Shown here one piece after another: positions 46,506 to 59,480 of a stretch of 64,000 nucleotides of DNA. The notes under the pieces were generated by a model. The model saw only the letters and a list, made by a program, of their open reading frames with translations. It did not search any database and was not told the DNA's origin. This DNA comes from Acholoe squamosa. Lineage: Eukaryota; Annelida; Polychaeta; Phyllodocida; Polynoidae. Within the stretch, counting starts at the first letter, position 1, and every line of letters begins with the position of its first letter. Position numbers and translations under genes: made by a program. The stretch is from the NCBI GenBank assembly GCA_949317995.1, contig OX439052.1, forward strand, positions 38,069,932 to 38,133,931, given 5' to 3'.

Positions 46506-48509
46506 CACTGTATTTTCTCTACAACCTGAGAACCATTAGCTATGTAAGGCTATGGTTAGCTGAATGCCATCCCTATGTTGTATGTATGGTGTGAGACCCA
46601 AGAGGCCTGCAGTGTCAAACCCCGGTCAGTCACTGAGCTGTCCTTAGCTGTAATATAGGTCACGTGGTCAGATTTTTATGTGGGTGTATGTTGGCTGAGT
46701 GTAGACTTGCCCAGGACTACTACCAGTATTATTGATTTCTCAGTTCAGGTAAATGTGAATAGCACTTGACAGAGGCCAGGGGTTGGAAACAATCCTTAAT
46801 TCTTTGCCAAGTAAGGAATTGATACAGTGTGAGTATGCAGAATGTATTTGGAAATGAACTGAAGATAAAAAGAATTAAAAACCCTCATTGACAAATACAT
46901 ACCATTTGCAGTGTAATTGTGGATAATCTTTGTAAACATAAAGTTTTGGTATTTTCATACTTGAGCTTCTATAGGTAAGTGCAGCTATAACTCAAAGGGT
47001 TTCATCTAAAAGTTTGAAATAGAAATTCAAAATACAGAAGTACCTTGTATATAAGCCATGTCTTATACACAAATTAGAAGCGCACTGTGCCTTATCTATA
47101 GAACCTCCTAAAAGATCTTATAGGTACGGTAGAATCATATTAGATTAGTACTAGTCTGCCTAAAAAGAGCACTTATTTGTGACCTATACCATTTCTCTCT
47201 ACTCAGGGTGTGCTTCAAATGCGGGTTGGCCTCATATGTAGGGTACTTGGCTAGTTGTATTCCACTAAGAACTCTTAATATTAGCTTTTATCGAACTAAT
47301 CCATATGAAATAGTCCACCATATCTTACTAGTTGTTATCATTGATGATGAATCCTGTTTTAAGATAATAATTTAGCTGTAGTTCTTCTTTAGGTCCCCAT
47401 GTGGGTGCACATCCTAACGACCATAGTAAACCACCATAATTATATAGTTGTGAGCCAGTGTAGTAGTTTTGACAAGAAGCCCCAGGTGGCACAATCAATC
47501 TCTGTGAAAATGACAACGGACGTCTAGAAACTTTGAAAAGAAGAAGATTTAGGCGACATTTTTTTTACAGTGTGGGCATCAGTTATATAACTAGATCCTA
47601 CATCTCTTTTTTTGCTCTCTTCTCCTTCACCATCATTGATAAGGTAGTACGCAAGCCTGAATAACATTGAACATCAATGTCAATGAACTGGTCAATCAGT
47701 TTGTAGAGAGGAGGGAGCTCAATAGAATTTCCCAGACCAGAATTTTTTTTAAGACCTCATCAACAAAATGTAAATAATCACTGCCCACTACATAGTACTG
47801 ATTTTGTAAAGTAGCAGCCCTTCCCAAAGTTTGGTTATGTGTTTGAGTACTACCTAAACGGGCTATGTTAAGTCTTGATTCAGTCCTCAAGTGGGATTTA
47901 GAACAATTAAATTGGGTATAATACATGAAGAATTGTCAGAATGGATCAGACATATTTCATAGGATTCAATTACACGATTTGATCATTAGATTGTCAGACT
48001 GAACGAATATCTGAGAAGGTTGTCAGAAAATTGGGCCTGTTTGTGGTTCACCCAACATTGATAAAATTCAAACGTTGTAAACAATAAGAAAGGAGCCTTG
48101 GATAACAAAGTCCATCATATCAGTACAATAGCAAAGTTATAATAACAAAGTTGTGTGTATAATATTTTATTTTCCAGGCATATTCTTATCACTCTTGTGT
48201 CGGCATTACATGTATTCTTTGACTCGTAGTTATTCAAATATTTCACATATTAATTAAGATACAGCTCAAAAGTTGTTGCTATAATATTATTCTGATCTGT
48301 GCAATACAACACTGTCCAGCCTTGGCAACACTGGAGGAGGCAACATTGTTAAGCGTAAATGTAGGCCTATAGCACTTACTAGTTAGCGCCCAAAGGTGAG
48401 TCTGTACATTGTAGAGCTTATATTCTTTAACTTTCGAGAATGCAAGTGATAAGCACAATACCAGGTTATCAACTTTTGAAGAATGGCCTGGTTGACGAAA
48501 TGTCATTCT
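46506..48509. other. spacer between copies B and C
   Basis: Leader-proximal sequence (46506-46780) resembles that upstream of copies C and D (GTGTGAGACCCAAGAGGCCTGCAGTG), showing that the duplication includes the promoter side. The rest is AT-rich without a supported gene. Confidence 0.5.
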
Positions 48510-51500
48510 CCTGACCCATCACCATCACCGCCACAACTGCTACCTCCTCCCCCATCACCACCACCAAATCTGTCACTGTCATAACTCTAGAATTCACACT
48601 ACCATTCCACAGCCTCTCCAGTTGATAGACTGTAATCACCACATCCACTAAAACACTTCCTCACAGCCCAAACAGACAAACCAACAAGAAGGGCTACACC
48701 AGCGAGCGTACCAAGGACAATCAGGAGGATCTGCCCCAAGATGAACTTAGGAGGAATGCCAGCATTCAGGAATGCTCTGTAAAGGGAGGGTGAAAACAGC
48801 AATACCAAGAATTTAGAGTTTAGAGTCATTGGTACAGAACTTAAGATAATTTTATGAGAAACTCTTAATTTTATGTCCCACTTAGAGGTTAAGACCGATT
48901 GATAAATAATCAACATCCCTACAGTTACAATTACATTTATCATAGATTCTACAGAAATAAATTTTATTTTTGTGCACAGTAAATAATTCAATATTGGATC
49001 AAATATTTTCAGGCAAATCTACCATTTAGCTGAGAAAGTATAGTCTGGTTTATTACTACACTTACTTGTACTTGGTTACCATGTCCTTGAGGCCCATGAA
49101 GATCATGTCATTGTCAAAATCTATACATCTCTTTTGCATTGGCTCCTGTTTGCTTTGACCGGTCAGTTGTTATCACTTCAAGTGCATACTTATCAGTTGC
49201 TGTCCAGATCTAAAATAAGAAGCAACATATAAAATATCCCTGTAAGAATATAATGAGAATTATTCCCTCAACCACAACGTTGGGGAACAATCAGGAATGA
49301 TTAGGCACTATTAGTCAGATTCCTTAAATAGAAAAAAAACACACACTTCAATTATACTCTAAAAGTGTGTGAGGCATCCATGAAAAAAAGAGTAAAAGTA
49401 TCTTTTAAGATTAATGATCAGGAACTATCAGTCTGGTTGGAACACATGCTTAATGCACCTAAAATATACTGCATAATCCCTCCAATAAATTTGGGAAGTA
49501 ATTGCCCCAGATGCATAGTCTACATTTAGTGCCCATTTACCCACAGCACTATTACTAGACAACTGTTCATTCTGAACTTGACCATAGGGATATAACGAAA
49601 AAAGATAATAAGTCACTTACTCCTCTGGTATATACATCACAGACAATGTACACCTGCATATTACACCAACCATCATCATGTCATGCAGAATCTCTCAGGT
49701 ATTCAGCAAACTGCCTTGTTGCTGAGATTTCTGCCTCTGTTGAATTTGGGAAGCCACCAGTGACATTTTATTACATGGAACAATGGCTATCTTAATCAAG
49801 TGGTGATTACGCTTTCTGCAGTCATGACTAGTGTCACATAAACAGGTGCTGCTCTCTGTCAATGAGTAGATCAGGTCATCTAACTGTTGAACTGAAAATG
49901 TAATTTGATATGAATTATTCACTTGCTTTTCTTACAAACTGATTCATGATTGTTCCCCAATATTGTGTTAGAGGGACTAATTTTCAATTCATTCTTACAG
50001 GGATATTTTACATGTTGCTTCTTATTTTAGATCTGGACAGCAACTTGCTTTTCTTGTATTTTTGTTCTTGCCTTGAAATTGGAATAATACTCAATGACAT
50101 TTTCAATGTTGTATTATGAATGATTAATACGGGAGAAGCTAAGAAATATACGGAGTAATCTAGCTTGGCGGGGGTAGAGGGCAGAGGGACCTTAGGGAGA
50201 GGTCATATTTTAATAACATGATGGCAGGGTCAAAAACATTCAGACCCTTCTGAAAGGGGGGATTAAACATTTTCAATCGCTTCGTCAAAAAAGACACAGT
50301 ACTATAGAATAAGAGACTGGCATTGGAAAAGTCTCTTGGAGGTCGGAAAAAATTTTGTCGATCAACGACCACTGCCTTACTATGCCTCAATTCTTCTTTT
50401 GGCGATCATGATGAGATGAGATGAAGATAAAAATTATGCCAAAAGGACACTTGGTTATTACATAAAACAATCTGGACAATCCATTTCAATTGTAAATGAT
50501 TCACTTTTTACATACGGCGCAATGGAGACTTGGCACCTGGATAAGCAGACATGCTGAAGATATTGTGAAGTATACACAGAAATAGCTGACCCTGTGAACT
50601 CAGTATTAACACTCAAAATCCTAAATGATGGCTAACGGCAAACTTGTATAAAACTATATATCACAGATGAGCAGTCTGCCGTGCATGTGCCAAGAATTTT
50701 ATACATTTGAAATGTCTGATGAGAGTGATACAATGGAGCACGGGCCCTTTATAAAAAAAAAAACAGAAACCAAACATACCAACTAAACCTGATTTGAGGC
50801 TGCTATTGGCTCTCAATTTTGAGATATCCATAGGGTTCCATATATGCTGAAAATCATCTCCGAGGGCAAGGATTTCACTATGTCCACCTATAATATAGTG
50901 TAGTCCAAACATGTGCAAGAACTTTCTAATGTCATTCCTGGCATTTGTCTGAGTAATATGAATAGGTTTATCCATAACCATGAGAGTGAGGCTAGTTTGA
51001 TATTATAACCAAAAATAGGCTACATAGTAAATGGAACTCATGGTTTGCCCTCAGTGCAGTCATAACAGCATTTCTGGGAAACAAGAGGGCTGAGGACTTT
51101 GTAGAGTGTGTGGATACACTGCTGCCACATATTAGAAACTCATCCTTGAAGATCCACTTTCTGCATCTGACCCCCCATCCTTTAAAAAAAAACCTGTGGC
51201 ATACATGAGAAGACATACACGAGGGGATATTCTTATGGGACCTCTCAGAGATGGAAAAATTCTACCAAAGATAGTTGTTACCTTTTTTTCTAGCAGCCTA
51301 GTAATGGGGTCTGATGTGGGATGAGCCCGAACATTGTGTACAAGAGACAGGCACGACAGTCCCGTTCAAGTATCATCTAGCTTATGTTTCGAGGATATTT
51401 ACTACTTTTACTGCATATTGCTGATTCAAAGGATGAATAATTCATTAGATATCGGTTTGTACATGGTAATCAAAAATAAATAAACCAGATTTGATGTGAA

Positions 51501-52111
51501 ATCTGGTTTTCATACAGTCTGCACTAAAATGGATTTGGCTACCGAGCATGAAAATGGGCAATTCTAGGTATTATGGGTATCTTAAAACTGAGAGCCGCTG
51601 GCAAAAAAATGTTATTTTTGAATTCCCCAGGTCAAAATACATAGGAATAAGTGAGTTTCAGCTTCTTTTTTTTTTTTTGAAAGATGAAATTTTGTTGTAC
51701 AGTGTAATTTTCTAGGATAAGGATTCCCTGTCCTTAAGGCAGACCCTGTATTCTGCTATATTCTACTAGTGGGCCATCTTCTCAATTGGGGTATCGGTGT
51801 ATGCATTGTGTACTCTAGAGAATGTACTCTTGATTAATGGGACTTATTTTTGATCCATTTCATATAAAATAACTCAATAAAAATCATGAATCCACTTACT
51901 TACTGACGTGAAGAGGCTTTGACGTGGATCACACACAAATGATTCAAACTCCAATCCACATGCCTCTTAATCCGTGGCAGGGTTGGAGGACTCGTACTGA
52001 ATAATCATAGGCATCCTTTGGTGTGAAGGTATCTCCTTCTCCTGCAATTAGAGGCCCAGAAAGCAGCACAGAGAACCCAATCACAACCTGACTCTGAATC
52101 CACCTCCCCGC
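48510..52111 (-). pseudogene. MOLO-1/TPM-like pseudogene, copy C
   Basis: All four exons remain with splice sites: 51900-52111, 49621-49891, 49066-49209 and 48776 down to about 48510. The initiator ATG is GCG. Exon 1 is frameshifted after 'TPKDAY' and has a stop where the paralogs read 'DLQECG'. Exon 2 lacks one base (271 instead of 272) after 'AIVP', changes conserved Arg to Cys, and has TGA for a Trp. Exon 3 has a 4-bp insertion (144 instead of 140). Exon 4 keeps 'AFLNAGIPPKF' and the membrane helix but stops at 48599, before a relict Gly/Ser-Cys tail that is still readable to about 48510. Multiple independent lesions indicate a long-dead copy. Confidence 0.88.
50661..50981 (-). other. unrecognised ORF inside copy C intron 1
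   Basis: A 106-codon frame with balanced composition at its start (MVMDKPIHITQTNARNDI...) that becomes low-complexity near its end. A possible splice donor (TTAGTTG|GTATGT) lies before the low-complexity part. I recognise no family. It could be an exon of a nested gene, a transposase fragment or chance. Confidence 0.2.
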
Positions 52112-52121
52112 ACTTGTTGTT

Positions 52122-52133
52122 TTAATAAGGCAT
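52122..52133 (-). promoter_or_regulatory. relict of the MPY uORF upstream of pseudogene C
   Basis: ATG-CCT-TAT-TAA: the same Met-Pro-Tyr codons as in B and D, with TAA instead of TGA, at a shorter distance because the flanking leader is rearranged. Confidence 0.45.
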
Positions 52134-52215
52134 CACTGTTTTTTTCTTCTCTATGACATAAGATTCATAAATTATGTAAGGCTATGGTTAGTTGAATGTC
52201 ATCCTGCGATATATG

Positions 52216-52484
52216 TGTAGGGGCTGGCATTGTCGTGTATATATTAGTGCGCTTCATCTGAGAGATGTGTTCGTGTGGTGCTCGTTCCCTCTATGCCAAC
52301 CAGGTGTCGTTTTGGGATACCCGTTTGGTACAAGAGGGGGCAGCACCATGCCTCGCACCCAGCTCCTACTAAGGAGCCGGGCGATCCGCAGAAGAGGACT
52401 GGACTACTCGTGTTTTGTTGGTACCTCTAGAGTTAAGCGAGCTAAAGAGCCACCCAGCATATAAAGTCAATACGAACCGTTACA
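52216..52484. mobile_element. 269-bp solo LTR with 4-bp target duplication
   Basis: GC-rich insert beginning TGTAGGGG and ending CCGTTACA, flanked on both sides by TATG (52212-52215 and 52485-52488). Copies B and D have continuous homologous leader sequence at the corresponding position. The comparison shows an insertion into the leader-proximal flank of copy C. It carries CATATAAAG near its right end. This is the structure of a gypsy-type solo LTR. Confidence 0.75.
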
Positions 52485-52488
52485 TATG

Positions 52489-55346
52489 TATATAGTGTGA
52501 GACCCAAGAGGCCTGCAGTGCCAAAACACTGGTCAATTGCTGAGCTATTGCTGGGTGCAATAAACTTCACATGGTCGGGTTGTACACTTGTGTAGGCCTA
52601 AGCTGGCTGAGTGTAGACTTGTCAAGGACTTCTAACAGCATTATTGATTTCCGTAAAATGCCCTGCGCTGAGAGTGAGAGAGCAGCAACACAGCAGAACC
52701 TAATTACAGCCCATTATGGCCCCCAAATCCTCAAACCTGGAGTAGTTGTGCAATCAAGCTGTATTATCTCTTGACGTTTGTCCCCTAGAACATTTGCAAT
52801 CCTCATAAAATTCAATCTAACTTATTCTTGAACAATTAAGGGTCTATTACAGTTCATCATGCTCCTCTGATTAATCGTACACTAATATTCCACTGCAGAA
52901 CATCTTATCCTTGAGAAAAAAAAACATGTCCAGTTCCTGGGAATATTCCAAGTATTTCCCGAGTTTCCCCAGAAATTCCTGAGCCATTCTCAAGATCTAG
53001 ACTAGAAAACTTTCTCAGGTATAAGATTTTTGGCATGTCCAAATTTCCAGGGAAAATCATGTTCTCTATTCTTGTTGTATTCACAAGTCGGGACTCGAGA
53101 AATTCGTGAGTAATTCTCGAGATCTTGTTCAGTGGGTTAGTACAATAATTATATTGATGTTAATGAACTGGCCACCGATAACTAGATAGGATCGAGGAAG
53201 CTCTATAGAATACCAACATTTTTTTTAAAAACTCTCTAATAACATAAAAATGATAAGGCCTTCCCTATGAAGAATGGATTTTGAAAAATGCCAACCTTTC
53301 TCAAAGTTTGCATTAAAATTCATTTTGTCTTGATTTATGTGTTACAATACCGTACTACTTGGTTTGTTTATTTTTAATTATTCAGAACTTGATGTGTCAA
53401 GGAAACCCAAATCCTAATTGAGGAATTTGATATGAATCTTGTCTTTGAATTACCACAGATGAACAAAATCTGAAGATCAATCGTGAAATTTAGCAGATAT
53501 CTGACTGTTTTATTTTCAATCTGCTATAGTTGAATCAGTACTCATGGTACAGATCTAGTTATACAATATACTAAAACTACAACTTTGCCATCATTGGGTT
53601 AAGTTAACTATAAAAATGCATTGATTGGTACTTTGGCATAAGTTGTAACATGTAAGAGTCAAGATGAAGTATTTAAGAAGATTACAAGCATTGTACAAAC
53701 ACAGCTTAATTATCACCTTTTTCAGCATCTGAAAGAAATCACACATCGTGGACCTCCATTTTACACATTGTGTTTGCATGTGTAGAAAAAAAAGAGAGTA
53801 GCTTTGGCCCTCTTGTGTCAGCATTACATGAATTACTTGGGCCCTTCTTGATCCAATGTGGGGGGTAATAGATAAAGCATCAAAAGTCATTGATAGCTTC
53901 TGATTTAGTTCACACAGCAGTGTCAATTCAAACCAGGATGCAAATAACCCATATCCAATTCTTCATGGACATTATCGTGATTCCTTGAAGAAAGATGTGC
54001 CTCATAGAATTTCCCTAAACTCATGTCTTATTGCTGAGGCAGATATGACTACCAGACTGGCATTATAGCAATTCCTGTAACTCGGGGTGTCTCATCTTAA
54101 ATGCAAGGAGCACTTTGTATGTAGTGATATTATGCTCTGCTTTGTGTAAATAAACAATAAAACATGATAAGAAATTTACTGCATGTAGTAGGCACACTGA
54201 AGTCACGCACCCCTGGCTTCAAAACAGCAGTCATGGGAGAGAGAGAGAAATTGGTACCCTTATGACATACCGACTACGATGAGAATAACATAGATACCAG
54301 GGTGGGCAGCAGTTAATATAAAAGGTCTTGAATAAGATTATGACCTAACCACCTCTAAGAGTTATTTCCTTTGCCTCATTTAAAATGGCAGTTCCTCAGA
54401 GGTACAGGTCAACTCTGACCATGAAAATCTATTTGAAACAATCAACAAACCAACTTCTAAACATGATAAACCTATTCTGCATATCCAAATTGTCCTGTAC
54501 ATGCTTTTATAGCTTCCTAAGACGAGTAGCAAGGTGTTAAATAGACTTCACCATATTTGATAAAAATGAGTTCTGCTCCAACAGGTATATCAGAAAAGAA
54601 ACATAATGGGGAGAGATACAGAAATGGCAGACCACTTGTTAGAATGGTGTAAATCCCCTCTATCCTCATATACTGAATATTCTACTATTTGTGTGGAGTG
54701 TATCATGTAACACCAGAGAATTCCCATTAACAATATAACTTATGTTCTTCTGCTAGAGCAGTACCGCCACTTGGTGGACATGTAGAGAATGAATGATGAA
54801 CGCACTGGACCCTTGCAAGACCCTTCAGCATTCTAAAGCATCACCTGGTGAATTGTATAGAAACCAACAGTTGAGGGATCTCAGATACATGTACATTCTG
54901 GGAAATATATTCTGCCTATATTCATCCACACAGGAGGTTGAGATTAGGAGCCCTGAATGAATAGGATTGATAGTTGGCAAGCAATCATGGTGGTTCGAAT
55001 TACTAATGGCAGTCCACATACATTTATATAGAAGTAACTGACTTTTACAACCCTGCATGTTTTCATCCATTTCTCCACTGCTGGACATCGTAGGATCATA
55101 ATTAAAGATGTTATGAAAAGGGATTAACCTGGTCTATTGTGTGAAATAGAAAACTCTAAAATCTAATCATTTTGACAATTATTTCCAAGTGTCTACATGT
55201 AGAGTATCTGTCATGTATTGTGAACCTATCAAATATTGTAGTTCTTATCTACATTAACCTTCCACATTGAATGTGATAAGTCCAGAAATATCAACTTGTG
55301 AAGAATGACTTGGTGGTCAAATCATCATTTTGGAATATCACTCTCT
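52489..55346. other. spacer between copies C and D
   Basis: It begins with leader-side homology to the other copies (GTGTGAGACCCAAGAGGCCTGCAGTG at 52495-52520), then AT-rich sequence. Short frames here have no family similarity. Confidence 0.45.
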
Positions 55347-58300
55347 TTACCCACCACCACCACCGCCACAACTGCTACCTCCACCACCTCCACCGCTGTC
55401 ACCACCGTAAAATCCACCATCATAATATGTTAATGAATTGTAACCACCGTCACCTCTTCCTCCACCACCACGATTCCTCTCGGCATAAACAGACAAGCCG
55501 ATGAGAAGGGCTGCACCAGCGATAACACCGAGGACAATCAGGAGGATCTGCCACCAAGTGAACTTAGGAGGAATGCCCGCATCCAGGAATGCTCTGTAAA
55601 GGGAGGATGAAAAATGGCATTAACAATTATTTATGCATAAAAAAAATTGATTATAATGAAGTGCCTTTTCCAAGAGGAATTGCCTAATTGTAATGGAGAG
55701 ATAGTTGTAACAGAGATGTTTATTATAAATCAAATCAGTTCGTGGTATATGTAAGCTTGTATTAGCCAGATTTAATATAGACTTTTTATATACTTATATG
55801 TTATATTTAACATACCTTACTTGATTCAACGTTCATTATACTTTAAAAGTAATCTTTGACAGCCAATCTGTTGGCCCAAGTGACAAAGGTATAAATAATG
55901 TTTTTATAACTCCACCCAACATTTTGACATTAATTTAAGATTAGAAATTGCTTGATAACTTGACTCAACATTTTAGCATTCACAATAAGAAATTCTCAGG
56001 TTATTACCAAAGAAAATAAAATTCATTTTGTACACAGTGAATCATTCAATTTTTCTAGAACAGGTGATGCCAGGCAAGTTAGTTTTTTGACTGTCAAAAT
56101 AAAGTGTGAATGACATAGCACTTACTTGTACTTGGTCACCATATCCTTAAGGCCCATATATATCATGTCATTGTCAAAATACCTCAACTTTGCATTGACT
56201 CCCGTCTCCTTTGCATGATCATTTGTAATCACTTTAAATGCATACTTATCAGTTGCTGTCCAGATCTAGAAAAAAATGAAACAATAAATGTGAAAATGTA
56301 TCCCTAACATATGTGCAAAATTTAAGATACTCAAATACAGCATCATCTTAAATAGCAATCCTATAACCAACAGATTGATAGGCATACATAGTGCTGGCCC
56401 TATAATACAAACAGATTCTCATTTATTTAATGTTTATCTTTAGTGCATATGACACATTTCAACACCTGTTACCTGGCACACTTCTCAATGAGCCATGCTG
56501 AATCCAAGGATTAGAACTATTAGGTTATATTTTGGTAACATCATAGAAGATAAGAGGCTACTTACTCTCCTGGTATGGACATCATAAACAATAAACATTT
56601 GCATATCACACCAACTGCCGTCATCCCATGCAGAATCTCTCAGGTGTTCAGCATATTGTCTTGCTGCTGAGATTTCTGTCTCTGATGATGTTGGGAAGCC
56701 GCCAGTGACATATTTAATGCGTGGGATGATGGCTATCTTTATAAAGTGACGATCCCGCTTTCTGCAGTCACTACTAGAGTCACATAAACATTTGTTGCTC
56801 TCCCTCAGTGAATAGATCAGGTCATTTAATGATTGAACTGAAAATGAAAAAGGAATTATTTATTTTAAAAACGTATAGAAAAAGAAAAAAAAAGAACTTT
56901 TGCATGAAATAGAATTAATCTTCAATGGCTTTTGTCGAAAATTAACCTGTTATTATGAACAACTGATATGGCAAATCAAGATCAAGACAACTGATCCTTT
57001 AGATAGTAGATGACTTTAAAAGCACAATAAACAATACCATTGCATCATAAAGTATCTATGAGTGACTTGCTGGTTTTCATGGCAGTATTAATGTTATGGA
57101 GGTGGATAGTGTGATTTTAGCTTTGGGTCAGTGGGGAATAGGTTTCCCTCACCCAAGGTATTGGGTCCTATTTCTGTGTAGAATAAAGGAGGTGTTAGTT
57201 TACCCTTTAAGGAAAGCTGTAATGGACAGTCGATGCAGTCAGGACCTCCATATCAAAGACCTTTAGGGACTTCTTTCTAATATGTAGTGCCATTGAGAGT
57301 TGGCAACTCAAAGATGCTATGAAGCATTCAGACATAACCCAGTGAACTTAGTATTAGCTTTCTAAAGGATGCATGGTGCGGAACTAAGCAGCACTTGACT
57401 TAAAGGTTTAGGTAATTCTATGGATCATGGGGACCTGTACTTGAGCATGTACAGCCAAAGATTACAGAGAATAGTTTAAATTCCTTCTGGACCTTCTCAT
57501 ACAGGCCTGTATTTAGGAACTCCTGCAAAGCCTTAACAGTCCAGGGCCATCCACAAATGACATTATGCTAAAGGAAAGGGGGAGAGGGTGGGTCAGGCCC
57601 GGCATTACAGTTAATTTTCTATATATTGCAAAATTGAAAAAAAACACCAAAATGCCATGACGAGGGGGTCAAAATGGTCAAATTTGACATGATGTCTCTC
57701 ATAGATGCCCTCCCCCCACATTACACATGAGGGTTGGTTTTAAGCAGTAACTGTTTAGTACTAATTCAATACATACAAATTCACCTCACCTATAAACTGC
57801 TTCTTGAGTCAGGAAATGTTCTGGAGGGCATTACTTTATGAATGCACCCTTCCACTAATGTACCTGGAGCAGAGGATTACATAAGGTGTAGGAGAAGCAT
57901 GCAAATGTATTGAGCTACTTATAGCCTACTTAAAAGGTTCTATATCTCCTCTTTCCCATCCCATCGGATGTGTGTAGTACACATATGCACGCACACACAG
58001 AAATATTTATCAGTGAAATTGTGTAATTTAGTTCTCGCCATGAATATGAACATAGCTGTCAAAATGGCATTAAACATCTATTACTCAATCACTCAGGTCA
58101 TAAGAATAATCATTATCTTTATTTAGCTATTCCTTTTAGGCCAGACATAGTTTGAATGGCTAGGCCTCCTGACCCCTCCCCACAGTGAGCCGGTTAGGGC
58201 AACCTACCCACATATTAACAGATTAATGGGTATTAACGGGGATGGGGCAAATATGCTTGAGTTTTCCCCACTATGCTGTTTTTTTATATGATAAGGGATA

Positions 58301-58717
58301 CTGTTCTACTAAATTTATAAAGAAAAAAAAGACATATCTTTCAAAAGGTGTATTGGCATTTTCTATGCATTACGAATTTCAAAATCTATACATAAGTTTA
58401 AAATCTATCATCATTAGGCACTTTTGGACTTGATGTGTTTACACAATTATAAGCTTCTAGTTCCCCTAAAACACAGCCACTTACTAATCAATAATACATC
58501 ACTTACTATCTGATGGGAGGAGGCTACGACCCGGGTCACACACAAAGGAGTAGTTGTCCACTCCACATTCCTGTAAGTCCTCAGAAGGGTTGGGGAACTC
58601 ATACTCAGTGTAGGCATCCTTTGGTGCGTATCTGTCTCCTGCAGCCGGAGCCAGGGAGCAGCAGCACAGCAGCAGAGAGAATTCAATCACAGCCTGACTC
58701 TGAGTCCACCTCCCCAT
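55347..58717 (-). CDS. MOLO-1/TPM-like single-pass membrane protein, copy D
   Basis: Exons 58507-58717, 56566-56837, 56126-56265 and 55347-55593; phases 1-0-2, 289 residues, fully open. Residues 1-27 form a signal peptide with a Leu/Cys core. 'FPNP' is at 41-44. Ectodomain Cys are at 51, 60, 87, 89, 95 and 147, all conserved in copies A and B, so three disulfides are likely. 'IIPRIKYVTGGFP' and 'FIVYDVHTRR' are strands typical of the TPM fold. 'AFLDAGIPPKF' leads into a transmembrane helix at about 221-245. The tail (about 249-289) is Gly/Ser/Tyr-rich and ends SSC plus six Gly. Bacterial TPM-domain membrane proteins (YgcG type) also end in Gly-rich tails after a membrane helix. Most upstream member of the array, each copy with its own leader. 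Receptor partner unknown. Confidence 0.87.
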
Positions 58718-58735
58718 TATGGAGCGGCTGTGGAC

Positions 58736-58747
58736 TCAATAAGGCAT
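58736..58747 (-). promoter_or_regulatory. upstream ORF Met-Pro-Tyr-stop of copy D
   Basis: ATG-CCT-TAT-TGA ends 18 nt before the main ATG at 58717, within a leader that aligns with copy B (ACAG..ATGCCTTATTGAGTCCACA). Confidence 0.5.
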
Positions 58748-58987
58748 TGCTGTATTTTCTCTAAAAGTTGCTGGAGGACCATTACCTATGTAAGACTGGT
58801 TAGCTGAATGCCATATCCTTGTGTTTTATATATGTGACATGTACTGGGAAAAGGGGCCTTATAACACCCTGCACTAAGACCCCTTTTCGCAGATCGCGTC
58901 ACATAATATATACACTGAGAGACTCTGAGAGGCCTTCAGTGTCAAACCCCAGTCAGTAACTATAAGCTGCCCTGGCTGCAATGCCAG

Positions 58988-59228
58988 TGTGGTGTTTCAG
59001 AAGCCAGACATGATAATGAACATTAAATATCTGTTTCTAAAACTGTTAGGTTCTAAACTTACAACTGCAACCATTATCATCTCTCGCCAGTCATATAGTT
59101 ATAGACACAGTAAGATAATGGAAACGCTTTAGAAACACATGCAGTTATAAGCTTACAATCGCTATTAAAACTGCTATCATATCTCCTTATGACCGGTTGT
59201 AAACATTACCTGCTTCTGAAACACCCCA
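58988..59228. mobile_element. 241-bp MITE, CAG-flanked, copy 1
   Basis: The left end is TGTGGTGTTTCAGAAGC and the right end GCTTCTGAAACACCCCA, a 17-bp inverted repeat with one mismatch. CAG lies outside both ends (58985-58987 and 59229-59231). It is the reverse-complement orientation of the copy at 61369-61609 and exactly the same length. Confidence 0.88.
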
Positions 59229-59480
59229 CAGTGAAGGTCACGTGGTTGGGTTGTGTAAGCTGCCTGAGTGTAGAGTTGTCCAGGACCTCTTACTGTATTG
59301 TTTATTTCTGTATACCACTGGAGGCAAACGGATTGTGCCATATACACATTTTGGTAGACTTTCTGAGTGTGCCACAAATGACCTGTTCAAGTGTTTAAAT
59401 ACCTGGTGCATAAACAAGGCCAGCATTTTTTAAGACACAGTTTGTAGCACAGCAATCAATTTTAAAATCACCCTGGCACC

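Noticed and set aside
55298..55504. Plus-strand His-rich frame
   Set aside because: It is the complement of copy D's Gly-rich tail codons.
33688..58717. Bacterial contamination because of the TPM-like domain
   Set aside because: All copies have spliceosomal introns with conserved phases and eukaryotic signal peptides, so they are host genes.
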